From contig CAWCJC010000001.1 in assembly GCA_963795835.1 (NCBI GenBank), positions 940,264 through 1,004,263 on the forward strand: DNA of 64,000 nucleotides, in the 5' to 3' direction. Made by a program: the position numbers and the translations under genes. Positions 17,194 to 27,209 of the stretch are shown here, one piece after another. Source of the stretch: JALYXI01 sp963795835. Its GTDB lineage: Bacteria > Acidobacteriota > Terriglobia > Bryobacterales > Bryobacteraceae. How positions within the stretch are numbered: the stretch's first letter is position 1; the number at the start of each line of letters is the position of its first letter. Under the pieces are notes generated by a model. It saw nothing but the letters and a program-made list of their open reading frames with translations, had not been told where the DNA came from and did no database searches.

Positions 17194-18948
17194 GATGTTT
17201 GACCCGCTAGCCGGAGAGTGAAGCGGCTTCCCTGCCCCGCTACGCTTTCCACCGTGAGATCGCCGCCCGCATCCCGCGCGAAATTGCGCGCCAGGCTGAG
17301 TCCGAGACCGGTACCGTGAATCTGCGCGGAACGAACGGCCTTGGCCCGATAGAACGCGTCAAACAGGTGGGGGAGTTCGGCCTTATCAATGCCGATGCCA
17401 CGATCCTCAACTGTCACCGCGACCCAGCCATTTTCGGCAGCGGCGCGAATGGCCATCCAGCGAGACTCGCCCGAATATTTGGCGGCGTTCGAGATCAGGT
17501 TCTGCAAGCATTGCGTGAGAGCTCCGCTTTCGCCACGAACGGGTGGAAGGTCCGGCGCGATCTGCCGCTCCACCGTGAAGCCGCGTTCGGTGAGTTCGGT
17601 TTGAGAAAGTCCGAGAGCGCCTTCAATCAACTCTTCCACATTGAGAACCACGGGCTTGTACGGTGTGCGCTTCTGGCCGGCGGCGAATTGCAGAATCTGC
17701 TCCATCATGCCGCTTAAGCGGCGCGATTCATTTCGGATCAGGGAGCCGTACTGCTTTACCTGTCCGGGGGCTTCGACGATTCCATCGGTGAGGTTTTCCG
17801 CCGCCGAAGAGATTACCGAGAGCGGCGTGCGCAGTTCATGCGAGACGCCCGCTACGAACTCCATCTGCAACTCCGCAAGGCGTTGAGCACGCTGTGTGTT
17901 TCGTACGATGGTCACCATGCTTCCGCCGAGTACCAGGAGGATTGCGAAGCTGACCGCCAAGTTTCGCCATCGCAGCGTCTGGACTGCCGCCGCTACCGAC
18001 CCTGCGCGGTGCCGAACCGCTATGTTCCATGGCGCAACTCCATCGCTGACCAATATGGGTGAATTGAACGCGTGCTGCATCCCACCATTCCTGTTTCCGC
18101 GGCCTTCGCGCCTGGGCCAGTCACCGTGGAGGGCGAACGGGCGGTCGCGGACGCCGCGATCCGGATTCGGATTGCGCGGCCGCATCTCGAGGAGATCCGT
18201 ATCAATATCGGGTGCGGCGGAGGGCTGCGGCGAATTGCCTGTGGAGGAGTAGATTACAGTTCTCGGAGAGCTCCTGGTGTAAATTTGCGCCTGATAGACA
18301 AGCCCATCGGGACCGCCGAAGTGGCGGACCGCGAGTTCGGGTAAAAGTTTGGTCGCCAGATAGTCACGATTGATCGCCACGAGTTGAATACCAGAGCGAT
18401 GCTCCGCGGGCGGACCCGGTTTGCGCGGACGGCTCGACATCACATGAATTAAGTAAGGCCCCTCTCCATCGATGGCCCAGGCGGAATTGCGGGGAGGCCC
18501 AGGGCGATGGTCGTCGAACGCTCCTCCCAGACGCTCCACCAAAGCGCTCAGTCCGGGCGGCGCCGACGCGGGTAGATACTTTTCCTGCGTGGTATCGAGT
18601 TGCAGAAGCGGCGGAGTTGGGCGAAGGCTGAAACAGGTACACGGCCGAAACCAGATGTGCGGCGCTTGCGGTCTGAAGCCATTCCGACTGCGACTGAGCG
18701 AGAGAGGTCCAATCGGAGGCCTCGACAATATCAGGGTCGGCTTGCAGCGCGATTCCGGTCTGCAGGATTTCACGTGTGAAATCCTGGCGAAACTGATCCA
18801 CGGCGATTTGCAAACTGCTCTGCATCCGAAGCCGTTCGGCCTCGCTCACCTGACCGCTCCAGCGATACTGCAGAAAGGCCAGCAAGACTAATGTACAAAC
18901 CAGAGAGCCGGCCAAAAGGACCGGCCGGAAGGAACGCCGGGGCAGCAT
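17190..18948 (-). pseudogene. Sensor histidine kinase with a +1 reading-frame break
   Basis: The first part (ATG at 18948) encodes MLPRRSFRPVLLAGSLV, one membrane segment and a periplasmic sensor region up to AVYLF. The frame then changes near 18631, beside a TTT codon. Skipping one base continues into SLRPTPPLLQLDTTQEKYL and on to a second membrane segment, the H-box VAGVSHELRTPLSV, N-box NLISNAAKYSG, G1 EDRGIGI and G2 GTGLGLSLAR. Together this is a normal kinase of about 585 residues. Without the skip, the first frame ends at 18364. It may be a sequencing indel, a mutation, or frameshift decoding. It overlaps the response regulator by 4 nt. Confidence 0.85.
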
Positions 18949-18985
18949 GGATCTGCCTTCAGTGTACGACCGTGGGCCTGGCAGG

Positions 18986-19573
18986 TTAGCGGTCAAGGTG
19001 CGAGAGTTGCTCCCGCAGCGTTTCATAGGCGCGGAACATCAGCGCCTTCACAGCGGAGGGTGTGCATTCGAGAGCCTGAGAGATCTGGACGTAATCCATC
19101 TCTTCATACTTGTGCATCAGGACGGCACTGCGTTGCTTCCAGGGAAGCGCGGCAATGGCATTGCGGATTTGTTGTACCCGTACGTCGCCGATCAGAGAGG
19201 CTTCCACGGTTCCGGCGGGGTCTGAGTAGTCACGCTTTCGGGCACCGGAGACGGCGTCTTTATCCAGGCTCAGGTTGCGGTTGTGATATTTCTGATCGCG
19301 GAAGTGGTTGTAAGCGACGTTGGTTGAGATGCGGAAGAGCCAGGTGGTGAATTTGGCCGACGGTGTCCAGGCAGCGCGCGAACGATGGATGCGAAGAAAT
19401 ACATCCTGCGCGAGTTCTTCGGCAACGGCGGGATTCTGGACCAGACGGCTGAGATGGTGGACCAACTGGGTGCGATGGCGATCGACGAGAAGGCTGAAAC
19501 TGGTGTCATCGCCCCTTTGGGCGGCGGACATCAGTTGCGTATCGAAGTCGAATGCAACGGCGGAAGTAGCCAT
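18986..19573 (-). CDS. ECF-type RNA polymerase sigma factor
   Basis: This 195-residue sigma-70 family protein has only regions 2 and 4. Region 2 includes EELAQDVFLRIHRSRAAW and TWLFRISTNVAYNHFRDQ; region 4 has ALPWKQRSAVLMHKYEEMDY and ECTPSAVKALMFRAYETLR. No zinc-finger anti-sigma gene follows. Instead a membrane sensor kinase starts 37 nt downstream and then a response regulator, so sigma activity may be tied to this two-component system. A stop precedes the start region, and the ATG at 19573 gives the typical length. Confidence 0.94.
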   Translation of the reverse strand: MATSAVAFDFDTQLMSAAQRGDDTSFSLLVDRHRTQLVHHLSRLVQNPAVAEELAQDVFLRIHRSRAAWTPSAKFTTWLFRISTNVAYNHFRDQKYHNRNLSLDKDAVSGARKRDYSDPAGTVEASLIGDVRVQQIRNAIAALPWKQRSAVLMHKYEEMDYVQISQALECTPSAVKALMFRAYETLREQLSHLDR

Positions 19574-19642
19574 GGGAATATTGAATGTAACGTGCGGTGG
19601 GCAGCGCGGTTGCCTCTGTGTTGTTAAATGCCTGTAAAACCT

Positions 19643-20578
19643 CTAGTGGTGAATGGCCAGCGCCCAATCCACGATCGTTTCATCGGCCCAGAAACGCGGT
19701 TTGTGGCGAGCGATGAAGCCCAGGTGACCGCCATGTTCCGGATAAATTGCGTCGATGTGCTCGTTACGCTCCGGCTTCGCTTGTTCGTACATCGTGAACG
19801 GAATTAAGGGGTCGTCTTTTGCGGCGATCAGCAGCGTGGGGATGCGGATCGAGGGCAGGAAACGATTCGAGGATTGGGTCGCGTAGTAATTGTCCGCGTT
19901 GGTCAGGCCGAAAGAGGGAGCCGTGATCTTGTCGTCGATATCATAAAGGGTTTTGAGCGAAGTAAGTTGGGCTTCGGTGTAGCGGCCAGTTGCGATCAGC
20001 CGGGCATGCATTCTGGTGACGAAACGATGTTCATAAAGATAGTTCACCGGAGCGCTGATGCGGCGCGCAGCCAGCTTGAGATCGATGGGCGCGCTTACTG
20101 CGCATACGCCGGCCAGAAGCTCTGGACCTTCTTCGGCCAGTTCGCCGGCCAGCTTCAACACGACATTGCCCCCGAGCGAAAAACCGACTAGGAATATGGG
20201 CAGGTCCGACTTGATCTGCCGGAGGAAGGCCAGTAAGTCACTGGTCAAGCCACCGTGATAGAGCGTGGTGCAGCGCTGTTCGGTGCCTCCGCAAGTCCGC
20301 ATGTGAAAGCGGTGAGCCGTCAGATGGTTACAAAGGCTGCGATGCGCGAGTGTACGCATATAGCCGGCATCCGCCGCACCTTCCAAGCCGTGGACCATCA
20401 CAATTTCGCTTACGGGATTTGCGGCGCGCTGCGTTTCCACCAGGACTTCCACCGTGGGTTCGGTGCGGTATAACCTTCGCTCCGAAGGGTAGGGAGAGAA
20501 GTCGAGTTTCCTGGGCCAGAAGTTTCCGAGAATGGTCAGCAGGTGTGGATTCGAAACCAAAGGGACGAACGGGCGCAC
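19643..20578 (-). CDS. YheT-family alpha/beta hydrolase
   Basis: This 311-residue protein starts with the YheT-type FVPLVSNPHLLTILGNFWPR. The nucleophile elbow is GFSLGGNVVLKL. Acid and histidine regions are LLIAAKDDPLIPF and YPEHGGHLGF. Family members are esterases or lipases of poorly known substrate. The gene lies 69 nt from the sigma factor start on the same strand. It is divergent from the PQQ dehydrogenase gene, with only 24 nt between starts. Cytoplasmic by prediction. Confidence 0.9.
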   Translation of the reverse strand: MRPFVPLVSNPHLLTILGNFWPRKLDFSPYPSERRLYRTEPTVEVLVETQRAANPVSEIVMVHGLEGAADAGYMRTLAHRSLCNHLTAHRFHMRTCGGTEQRCTTLYHGGLTSDLLAFLRQIKSDLPIFLVGFSLGGNVVLKLAGELAEEGPELLAGVCAVSAPIDLKLAARRISAPVNYLYEHRFVTRMHARLIATGRYTEAQLTSLKTLYDIDDKITAPSFGLTNADNYYATQSSNRFLPSIRIPTLLIAAKDDPLIPFTMYEQAKPERNEHIDAIYPEHGGHLGFIARHKPRFWADETIVDWALAIHH

Positions 20579-20602
20579 GTTTTACTTTGACAGAATGTAG
20601 CG

Positions 20603-22256
20603 ATGATGCTTCCTGTTTTGCTCGCGTTACTTGCCGCCGATCTCACGCCGGAGAACGCGAACCGGCTCACCGTGGCCTGGATGGCTCATACGAATGCTGT
20701 TGCACCGGATACGCGGACCGCGAAGATCGCCGCGTTTGAAGCGACGCCGGTTCTTTGCCGGTGATTTGCTGTTCGTAATTACTCCTTTCAACCAAGTACT
20801 GGCTTTAGATCCAGGTACAGGAGAGGAACGCTGGCGCTACGACCCCAAAGTAGCGGAACGGGAGTACTCCGAGGCAACGGCAAGGGGGGTGGTGGTCGCT
20901 GCCGGGAAAGTTTTGTTTGGGACGTTGGACGCGCGGTTGATTGCGCTTGAAGAAAGCACGGGGAAGCTTCTTTGGCAGGTGAAGCTCGATCCGGCATCAA
21001 GCGACGGCAATTATCAAGTGACTTCGCCGCCCGTGGTCTCGGGAGGTCTGGTGGTTGTGGGTTCCGCAATCGGCGACAACTCGCGCGCGCAGATGGACCG
21101 CGGAACGGTTCGCGCTTACGACATCAACACAGGAAAGCTGAGCTGGACTTGGGATCCGACGCCGGCGGGGAAGACCGGCGCGGCGAATGCGTGGGCTCCG
21201 ATGTCGGTGGACGCGGGACGCGACATGGTGATTCTTCCGACCGGTAGCGCTTCGCCGGATTTCTTTGGCGGCATGCGTCCCGGGGACAACCGTTATGCAA
21301 ACTCAGTGGTGGCCTTGCGTGCCTCGACAGGTAAGCTTTTGTGGAGCTTCCAGGTGGTGCATCACGACCTGTGGGATTATGACGTGGCGTCGCGTCCTGC
21401 GTTGATTGAGGTTGCGGGCAAGCCTGCCGTAGGAGTGCTCACAAAGGTGGGCCATTACTTTTTGCTCGACCGTTTGACCGGCAAGCCACTGCTTCCTGTG
21501 GAAGAGCGGGCCGTACCAAAGTCCGATGTGGCCGGAGAAGCGGCTTCAGCAACGCAGCCTTTCCCGACTTCGGGATTGTTTACGAAGCAGCAGTTTGTGC
21601 CAAGAGCGGGATGGTGTACCGATGAGTTCAAAAAGCTTCGATACGAAGGCTTGTTTACTCCACCCAGCACTCGGGGAAGTCTGCTGTTTCCTGGCAATGT
21701 TGGCGGAGCGAACTGGGGGAGCGGCGCCTATGACCAGGATCGCGGGCTCTTATTCGTAGCGGCGAACCGGTTGGCCACCGCGGTACGCTTAGTGCCTCGC
21801 GCATCTTTCGATTCCGCAGGACATGGCGAGACGGGCGAGCGATGGGGACAGGAATATGGCGCGCAAGCAGGAGCCCCATACGGGATGTCCCGCAGGACAT
21901 TCCTCGGGCCCGATGGGCGGCCCTGTAACGAGGAGCCCTGGGGCGCGCTGGCCGCGATCGAAGTAGCGACGGGGAAACTGCTCTGGGAGACCCCGATGAC
22001 GGTGAGCATAGGTGGACCGATGACCGTCAACGGGATCGTGTTCTTTAGCGGAACCGTCTTCGAAGCCAAGCTGCGCGCATTTGCGGCCGACAACGGGCGG
22101 CAGCTTTGGGAAACGGACCTCCCATTTACGGCGCACTCCGTTCCCGCAACTTATCTTTGGAAAGGCACGCGCTACCTTGTGGTTTGCGCGGGCGGGCACG
22201 GCAAGATCGATAGCAGTAAACTGGGCGATGCCGTGATCGCTTACGCGGTCAAATAG
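20603..22256 (+). pseudogene. PQQ-dependent (quinoprotein) dehydrogenase with a +1 reading-frame break
   Basis: The ATG pair at 20603/20606 begins MLPVLLALLAADLTPENAN, a signal-like start plus the typical quinoprotein opening, and runs to AAFEATPVL. In that frame a stop follows three codons later. Skipping one base at 20754-20757 (CTT T) gives AGDLLFVITPFNQVLALD and the full beta-propeller to 22256, with repeats such as DPGTGEERWRY, STGKLLWQV, and NTGKLSWTW. The family oxidises alcohols or sugars in the periplasm and feeds electrons to the respiratory chain. The substrate is unknown. The break may be a base-call error, a mutation or recoding. Confidence 0.85.
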
Positions 22257-22257
22257 G

Positions 22258-23538
22258 TTATTGGAGCAGGTCGCCGTCTTCGGGTTCCGCGCGCAGCAGC
22301 GGCTTGTCTCCGGACTTTTTGTTCATATCGTCGGCAAGAATCACGGCTTCCGCCAGATCCCGCATGGGGCGGCGCAGGCGGCGGCTTTCGTTCCGAAGGC
22401 GAAGGTAGGCCTCTTCTTCAGTCAAGCTATGCTTGGCCTGCAGAATTCCTTTAGCGCGCTCCACCAGCTTGCGGGTTTCAAGCGTGCGCTTCATTTCCAG
22501 CGTTTCCGACATGAGGCGGGCGTTCTCGATCGAGATCGCGGCCTGTCCGGCGACCACCTTTACGAAGCCGATTTCTTCCTCGGAGAAGGAGCGCTGTTCG
22601 CGGGTATAGATGTTGATGGTGCCGATCACCTTCTCGCGCGAATGCAGGGGCACGGAAAGGAGAGACGTCAAGCCCGTTTTTCGGGCGAGTTCGGGATAGC
22701 GGAACTGCTTCTCCTCAAGAACATTCGGGACAATCAGGTGGCGGCCTTCGCGCACCACGCGGCCAATCAGCGAGTCTTCAATCTTGATCGGCATCTTGTG
22801 AAGGTAGTCGGGCGAGGAGCAGCGGGCGGCGCTGACGACCAGCTCACGGCGCTCGTCATCCACGAGCATAATGGAGCAGACAGCGCAATCGAGCGTCTCG
22901 GCGACCATTTCGGAGAATGCTTGCAGGATGCGATCCAGGTAATTTTCGGCGGCGATGGTTTGGGCCACTTGCGCCAACGCTTCCATCCGCTTGTTGGCGG
23001 CCTGTGACTGTAGCAGCAGGCGGCTCTTGGCCAGGGCTCCGCCCATCTGTTCGCCGATGAAGGAGACCATCGCGATTTCATCCGACGTGTGCTTATGCGG
23101 CTCGCGGTGATGCACGTTGATTACACCGATCAGGTCCCCTCCGCTCAGGAGCGGGACGGAAAGGAAGGCTTCGTAAGTGTCTTCAGTGAGGGTAGTGAAG
23201 CTCTTGAAGCGGGTATCGCTGGCGGCATCCTTCGCCAGTGCAACAACGGACTGATGGAGGGCCACCCAGCCCGTGATGCCTTCGCCCATTTTCAGGCTGA
23301 TATTGCCGATTTCCTGCGTATGCGGCAATTGCGATGCGCGCAGTACGATTTCATTTGTGGCATGGTCGACCAGGTAGACCAGGCAGGCATCGGAATCGGT
23401 GACCTTCATGGTCAGATCGACCAATTCCTTCAGCATCTGGTCCAGTTCCTGGCCTGAACTCACAATGCTGCTGATTCGATGAAGAAGAGCGACTTGTGTT
23501 CCCATTGGTTGGACCGACTCTAGCATGATCGGGGTCAT
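22258..23538 (-). CDS. GAF-GAF-ANTAR regulator
   Basis: This protein has about 426 residues from the ATG at 23538. Two GAF sensor domains (LLHRISSIVSSGQELDQML... and ALAQVAQTIAAENYLDRIL...) are followed by a C-terminal ANTAR helix bundle (TRKLVERAKGILQAKHSL, then EEEAYLRLRNESRRLRRPM). ANTAR domains bind paired RNA hairpins and prevent transcription termination; the GAF domains would supply the signal. No transmembrane segment is seen. A longer frame reaches 23796, but its first 86 residues look non-coding and cross into the divergent nitroreductase gene. The end lies 1 nt from the convergent PQQ gene. Confidence 0.9.
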   Translation of the reverse strand: MTPIMLESVQPMGTQVALLHRISSIVSSGQELDQMLKELVDLTMKVTDSDACLVYLVDHATNEIVLRASQLPHTQEIGNISLKMGEGITGWVALHQSVVALAKDAASDTRFKSFTTLTEDTYEAFLSVPLLSGGDLIGVINVHHREPHKHTSDEIAMVSFIGEQMGGALAKSRLLLQSQAANKRMEALAQVAQTIAAENYLDRILQAFSEMVAETLDCAVCSIMLVDDERRELVVSAARCSSPDYLHKMPIKIEDSLIGRVVREGRHLIVPNVLEEKQFRYPELARKTGLTSLLSVPLHSREKVIGTINIYTREQRSFSEEEIGFVKVVAGQAAISIENARLMSETLEMKRTLETRKLVERAKGILQAKHSLTEEEAYLRLRNESRRLRRPMRDLAEAVILADDMNKKSGDKPLLRAEPEDGDLLQ

Positions 23539-23613
23539 GGGTGTAGTGTATGAATCGGGTGTAGCCCTAGTCCAATTGAAACTTTCTATCTGTCGAATTG
23601 CATCATAAGAGGG

Positions 23614-24198
23614 ATGAAGAATTCCGCACCCGCAGACCGGCCGATTTTGAATACTCTTGGGGACCGGTGGAGCCCTGTAATCTTCTCCAGCAGACCTGTG
23701 GAGGCCGCCGAACTGGAGAAGTTGTTCGAAGCCGCGCGCTGGGCCGCTTCCAGCAGCAATGAGCAGCCCTGGAGCTTTGTTGTGGCGACACAGCAACAGC
23801 CGGAACTGTTCGAAAGATTGGCGGCGTGTCTGGTACCGGCGAACGCTTGGGCCAAAAAAGCCCCGGTGCTGGCACTTTCCGTGGCGCGCATGACGTTATC
23901 TGGATCGGACAAGCCGAATCGGTACGCGTTTCATGACACTGGGATGGCGGTGGCGAACCTGTTGACTCAGGCGACCGCCGACGGTCTTTTCGTGCACCAG
24001 ATGGGAGGCTTCGATGTAGAGAAGGCGCGAACCGATTTGGGCGTGCCCGCGAAGCATGAACCGGTAGCGATGCTGGCAATCGGGTATTACGGGGATGCGG
24101 AATCTGTGGATGCCGCCTTGAGGGAACGCGAGAAACGGCCCCGCGCGCGAAAGCCGATTGAGGAGTTTGTGTTTCATGGCGCCTGGGGCAAGCGCTAA
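23614..24198 (+). CDS. Nitroreductase-family flavoprotein
   Basis: This 194-residue protein has FSSRPVEAAELEKLFEAARWAASSSNEQPWSF-type FMN-binding residues at the N-terminus and a later HDTGMAVANLLTQATADGL stretch. This is the usual layout of NAD(P)H-dependent FMN nitroreductases. The substrate may be a quinone, nitro compound or other acceptor and cannot be read from sequence. It overlaps the next gene, a photoproduct-lyase-like protein, by 23 nt, so the two are co-translated. Confidence 0.92.
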   Translation: MKNSAPADRPILNTLGDRWSPVIFSSRPVEAAELEKLFEAARWAASSSNEQPWSFVVATQQQPELFERLAACLVPANAWAKKAPVLALSVARMTLSGSDKPNRYAFHDTGMAVANLLTQATADGLFVHQMGGFDVEKARTDLGVPAKHEPVAMLAIGYYGDAESVDAALREREKRPRARKPIEEFVFHGAWGKR

Positions 24199-25251
24199 GC
24201 TCTGGGTGCCGCGCCGTGTGTTGATCACCCCCGGCGCGCGCAGCTGGAAGCATGGAAACCAGATCGCCGAGCGCGCGGCGGCGCTGGGAAGTGACATCGT
24301 CGAAATGAAGACCGACCGGCTGACCGGTCTTTCTGATAGCGATCCGCGCAAGCAATATGTGGGTGCGAAGACGTCGCTTGCCGTGGTGGTCGCGAGCCCG
24401 AGTAAGCGCAAGCTTTCACCCATTCCGCCGAGCGCGGACTGGCAGTTTCATCTGGCCGAGGGCTGTCCGGCGCATTGTCAGTATTGCTATCTGGCAGGCT
24501 CGCTTTCCGGGCCGCCCATCACGCGTGTTTATGCGAATTTGCCGGAAATCTTAGACGGTCTCCTGGTTTATGCGGGACAGGGGACCGTGACCTCCAAATC
24601 GGACGCGCGCGCGGCGGAAGGGACCACGTTTGAGTGCAGCTGTTACACGGACCCTTTAGGGATTGAGCACCTGACCGGGTCGTTGGCGCAGACAATCCGG
24701 CACTTCGGCAATTGGGAGGCGCCCGTTCAGTTCGGTGGACGACAAAGTTCGACGGAGTGGAGGACTTGCTGGAGATTCCTCACCACGGGCGAACACGGGC
24801 ACGTTTTTCGGTAAATGCCGCATCGGTGGTGCGCGGCATGGAAGGCGGGACCGCAAATGTGCGTGCGCGATTGGGCGCCATGGCCAAAATGGCGCGGGCG
24901 GGATATCCCGTCGGGTTGACGATCGCGCCGATTATGCCTGGCGAAAACTGGCGTGAAGAATATGAGATGCTGCTTCGGGACGCTGCGGCGGCACTTAACG
25001 GTGTGCCGAACGTGGATCTAACGGCGGAGTTGATCACGCACCGATTTACACCTTCATCGAAGCTTGTCCTGCTCGACTGGTATCCGAAGAGCAAGCTGGA
25101 TCTGGAAGAAGCAAACCGGAAAGAGAAACGAACAAAGTTCGGGACCGTGAAGTACGTCTATCCGAATGACCAGATGAAGGAATTGCGGAGCTTTTTCGAA
25201 ACGAAGCTGGCGGAGCTGTTGCCTTTGGCTAAAATCTTGTACTGGACTTGA
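24176..25251 (+). pseudogene. Spore-photoproduct-lyase-like radical SAM protein with a frame break
   Basis: From the ATG at 24176 the protein has a radical-SAM cluster CX3CX2C at Cys97, Cys101 and Cys104 (EGCPAHCQYCYLAGS), placed as in spore photoproduct lyase. The frame breaks near 24725-24735. The family sequence resumes as RWTTKFDGVEDLLEIPHHG and then TRARFSVNA, and runs to a normal end at 25251. The junction holds GTTCA followed by GTTCG. Removing one copy restores PVRWTTKFD exactly, so a 5-nt tandem duplication is likely. The family repairs UV photoproducts in spores. No sporulation gene is seen here, so another substrate or role is possible. It overlaps the nitroreductase. Confidence 0.82.
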
Positions 25252-26403
25252 ATGAACAAACAGACGATCGGCATCATCATGAATGGCGTCACCGGGCGCA
25301 TGGGGACGAATCAGCATCTGATTCGTTCTATCGCCGCTATCCGGCAGCAGGGCGGCATTGCGCTTAAGAACGGGAACATGCTGGTGCCGGAACCAATTTT
25401 GGTGGGCCGCAATGCGCAGAAGCTTGCTGCCTTGGCTGAGCGCTGCGGAGTGGAGCGGACTTCGACCGATCTGGCCGCCTGTTTAGCGAACCCCGAGTAC
25501 AAGATTTATTTCGACTCCCAGACCACGGCGGCCCACGCGGCTGGCATTGAAGCGGCGCTGGCTGCGGGAAAGCATGTATACAGCGAGAAGCCGCTCGCGC
25601 CCGATGTCGAAACCGCTTTGAGGTTGGCGAGGCTGGCACGAGAAGCCGGGCTGAAAAACGGCATCGTTCAGGACAAGCTTTTTCTGCCGGGCATTCGGAA
25701 GCTGAAGCGGCTGATCGAAGGCGGGTTCTTCGGGAAGATCCTCTCCGTGCGCGGCGAGTTTGGGTATTGGGTGTTCGAAGGCGATTGGCAACCGGCGCAG
25801 CGGCCTTCCTGGAACTATCGGAAGGAAGACGGCGGCGGCATCATTCTCGATATGTTCTGCCATTGGGAATACGTCTTGAGTGGAACGGTGGGCCGGGTGA
25901 AGAGCCTCTCGGCCTTGGGCGCGACGCACATCGAAGAGCGCTTCGATGAACAGGGCCAGCCCTACCAGTGCACCGCCGATGACGCGGCTTACGGAACGTT
26001 TCTTCTGGAGAACGGCGTGATCGCGCAGATCAACTCCTCGTGGGCGGTTCGCGTGAATCGGGAGGAGCTGTTCGTGTTGCAGGTGGATGGCACGCATGGG
26101 TCGGCGGTAGCAGGGCTCCGGGATTGCAAGGTTCAGCATCGCGCCAATACGCCGAAAGCGGTATGGAATCCGGACATCGCAAACCCGTTCGACTTCCGTG
26201 ACCAGTGGGAAGCCGTGCCCGATAACGCGGAGTTCGATAACGCTTTCAAAGTGCAGTGGGAGATGTTCCTGCGTCACGTAGTGGAAGATGCTCCGTTCCC
26301 GCATGACTTTTTGGAAGGCGCGCGTGGGGTTCAACTGGCGGAGTTGGGCCTGGAGAGTTGGCAGAAGCGCTGCTGGGTGGACGTGCCGGTGCTGGGGCTC
26401 TAA
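25252..26403 (+). CDS. Gfo/Idh/MocA-family oxidoreductase
   Basis: This 383-residue protein has an NAD-binding N-terminus with an unusual opening, IIMNGVTGRMGTNQHL, and the EKP signature in HVYSEKPLAPDVETAL. The C-terminal domain holds the substrate site (GGGIILDMFCHWEYVLSG). The family oxidises or reduces sugars and sugar derivatives. It follows the photoproduct-lyase-like gene without a gap and overlaps the next gene by one base (TAATG), so a sugar or inositol-like pathway with the TIM-barrel isomerase is likely. The specific substrate is unknown. Confidence 0.92.
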   Translation: MNKQTIGIIMNGVTGRMGTNQHLIRSIAAIRQQGGIALKNGNMLVPEPILVGRNAQKLAALAERCGVERTSTDLAACLANPEYKIYFDSQTTAAHAAGIEAALAAGKHVYSEKPLAPDVETALRLARLAREAGLKNGIVQDKLFLPGIRKLKRLIEGGFFGKILSVRGEFGYWVFEGDWQPAQRPSWNYRKEDGGGIILDMFCHWEYVLSGTVGRVKSLSALGATHIEERFDEQGQPYQCTADDAAYGTFLLENGVIAQINSSWAVRVNREELFVLQVDGTHGSAVAGLRDCKVQHRANTPKAVWNPDIANPFDFRDQWEAVPDNAEFDNAFKVQWEMFLRHVVEDAPFPHDFLEGARGVQLAELGLESWQKRCWVDVPVLGL

Positions 26404-27209
26404 TGGCGATTTCCCTTTCGCGGTTAAGTTTGAACCAGTTGACGATAGACCAGTGGAGCGTTCGCGAAGCCGCCGAGGCCTGCAAGCGCCATGGGGTGGA
26501 GTGGATCAGTTTGTGGCGGCATAAGGTTGCGGAATGCGGAAGGAAAGAGGCCCTGGCGGCGGTCCGCGGTGAAGGCTTGCGCCTTTCGAGCCTGTGCCGG
26601 GGGGGCATGTTTCCCGCCGCTACCGAGGCGGAGCGGCGCGAGCGCATCGACGATAACAAGCGCGCGATCGACGAGGCAGCGGAGTTCGGGACCGACCTGC
26701 TGGTGCTGGTGTGCGGGCCCGCGCCGAATCGCGATGTGGATGGGGCGCGGCGGATGGTGGAGGATGGGATTGCCGCAATTGAACCCTACGCGCTGGCCCG
26801 CGGGGTGAAATTAGGAATTGAGCCGCTGCATCCGATGTTCTGCGCTGATCGGTCCGTAATCTGCAGCCTGGCGCAGGCGAACACGATGGCGGAGAAGTTG
26901 GGGGTCGGCGTGGTGATCGATGTGTATCACGTGTGGTGGGACCCCAATCTTTATACCGAGATCAAGCGGGCGCAAGGCCGCATTCTGGGGTTTCATGTGA
27001 GCGATTGGATAGCCCCGCCCCCCGCGCATCTGAAAGGCCGGGCGATGATGGGCGATGGGGTGATCGAAATCCGCCGGATTCGTGAGGCTGTGGACGCCGC
27101 CGGGTATAAGGGGCCGATTGAAGTCGAAATCTTCAACCAGGCGTTAACCGACGCGCCGGGCGAAGAGGTGATGTCCCAACTGGTGGAGCGCTTCGCGTTA
27201 ACTGTTTAG
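26403..27209 (+). CDS. TIM-barrel sugar phosphate isomerase/epimerase
   Basis: This 268-residue protein of the xylose-isomerase-like family has metal-binding residues expected in KLGIEPLHPMF (Glu), VVIDVYHVWWD (Asp and His), GFHVSDW and PIEVEIFNQAL (Glu). It starts at an ATG overlapping the Gfo/Idh stop (TAATG) and would work with that oxidoreductase on a sugar or polyol. Its end overlaps treY tail-to-tail by 12 nt (27198-27209). The substrate is unassigned. Confidence 0.9.
   Translation: MAISLSRLSLNQLTIDQWSVREAAEACKRHGVEWISLWRHKVAECGRKEALAAVRGEGLRLSSLCRGGMFPAATEAERRERIDDNKRAIDEAAEFGTDLLVLVCGPAPNRDVDGARRMVEDGIAAIEPYALARGVKLGIEPLHPMFCADRSVICSLAQANTMAEKLGVGVVIDVYHVWWDPNLYTEIKRAQGRILGFHVSDWIAPPPAHLKGRAMMGDGVIEIRRIREAVDAAGYKGPIEVEIFNQALTDAPGEEVMSQLVERFALTV

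Noticed and set aside
18364..18948. Stand-alone short membrane protein
   Set aside because: Its last 89 or so residues are a frameshifted reading of the kinase sensor region, so it is treated as the N-terminal half of the sensor kinase.
20754..20760. prfB-like programmed frameshift (CTT TGA)
   Set aside because: The codon after CTT is TGC, not a stop, and no upstream Shine-Dalgarno-like stimulator was seen; the site is kept only as part of the general frame-break finding.
22261..23007. Open frame of 248 residues on the plus strand
   Set aside because: It is antisense to the GAF-ANTAR gene, and no domain is recognisable.
25483..26334. Open frame of 283 residues on the minus strand
   Set aside because: It is antisense to the Gfo/Idh gene, whose motifs (EKP, NAD fold) are clear.
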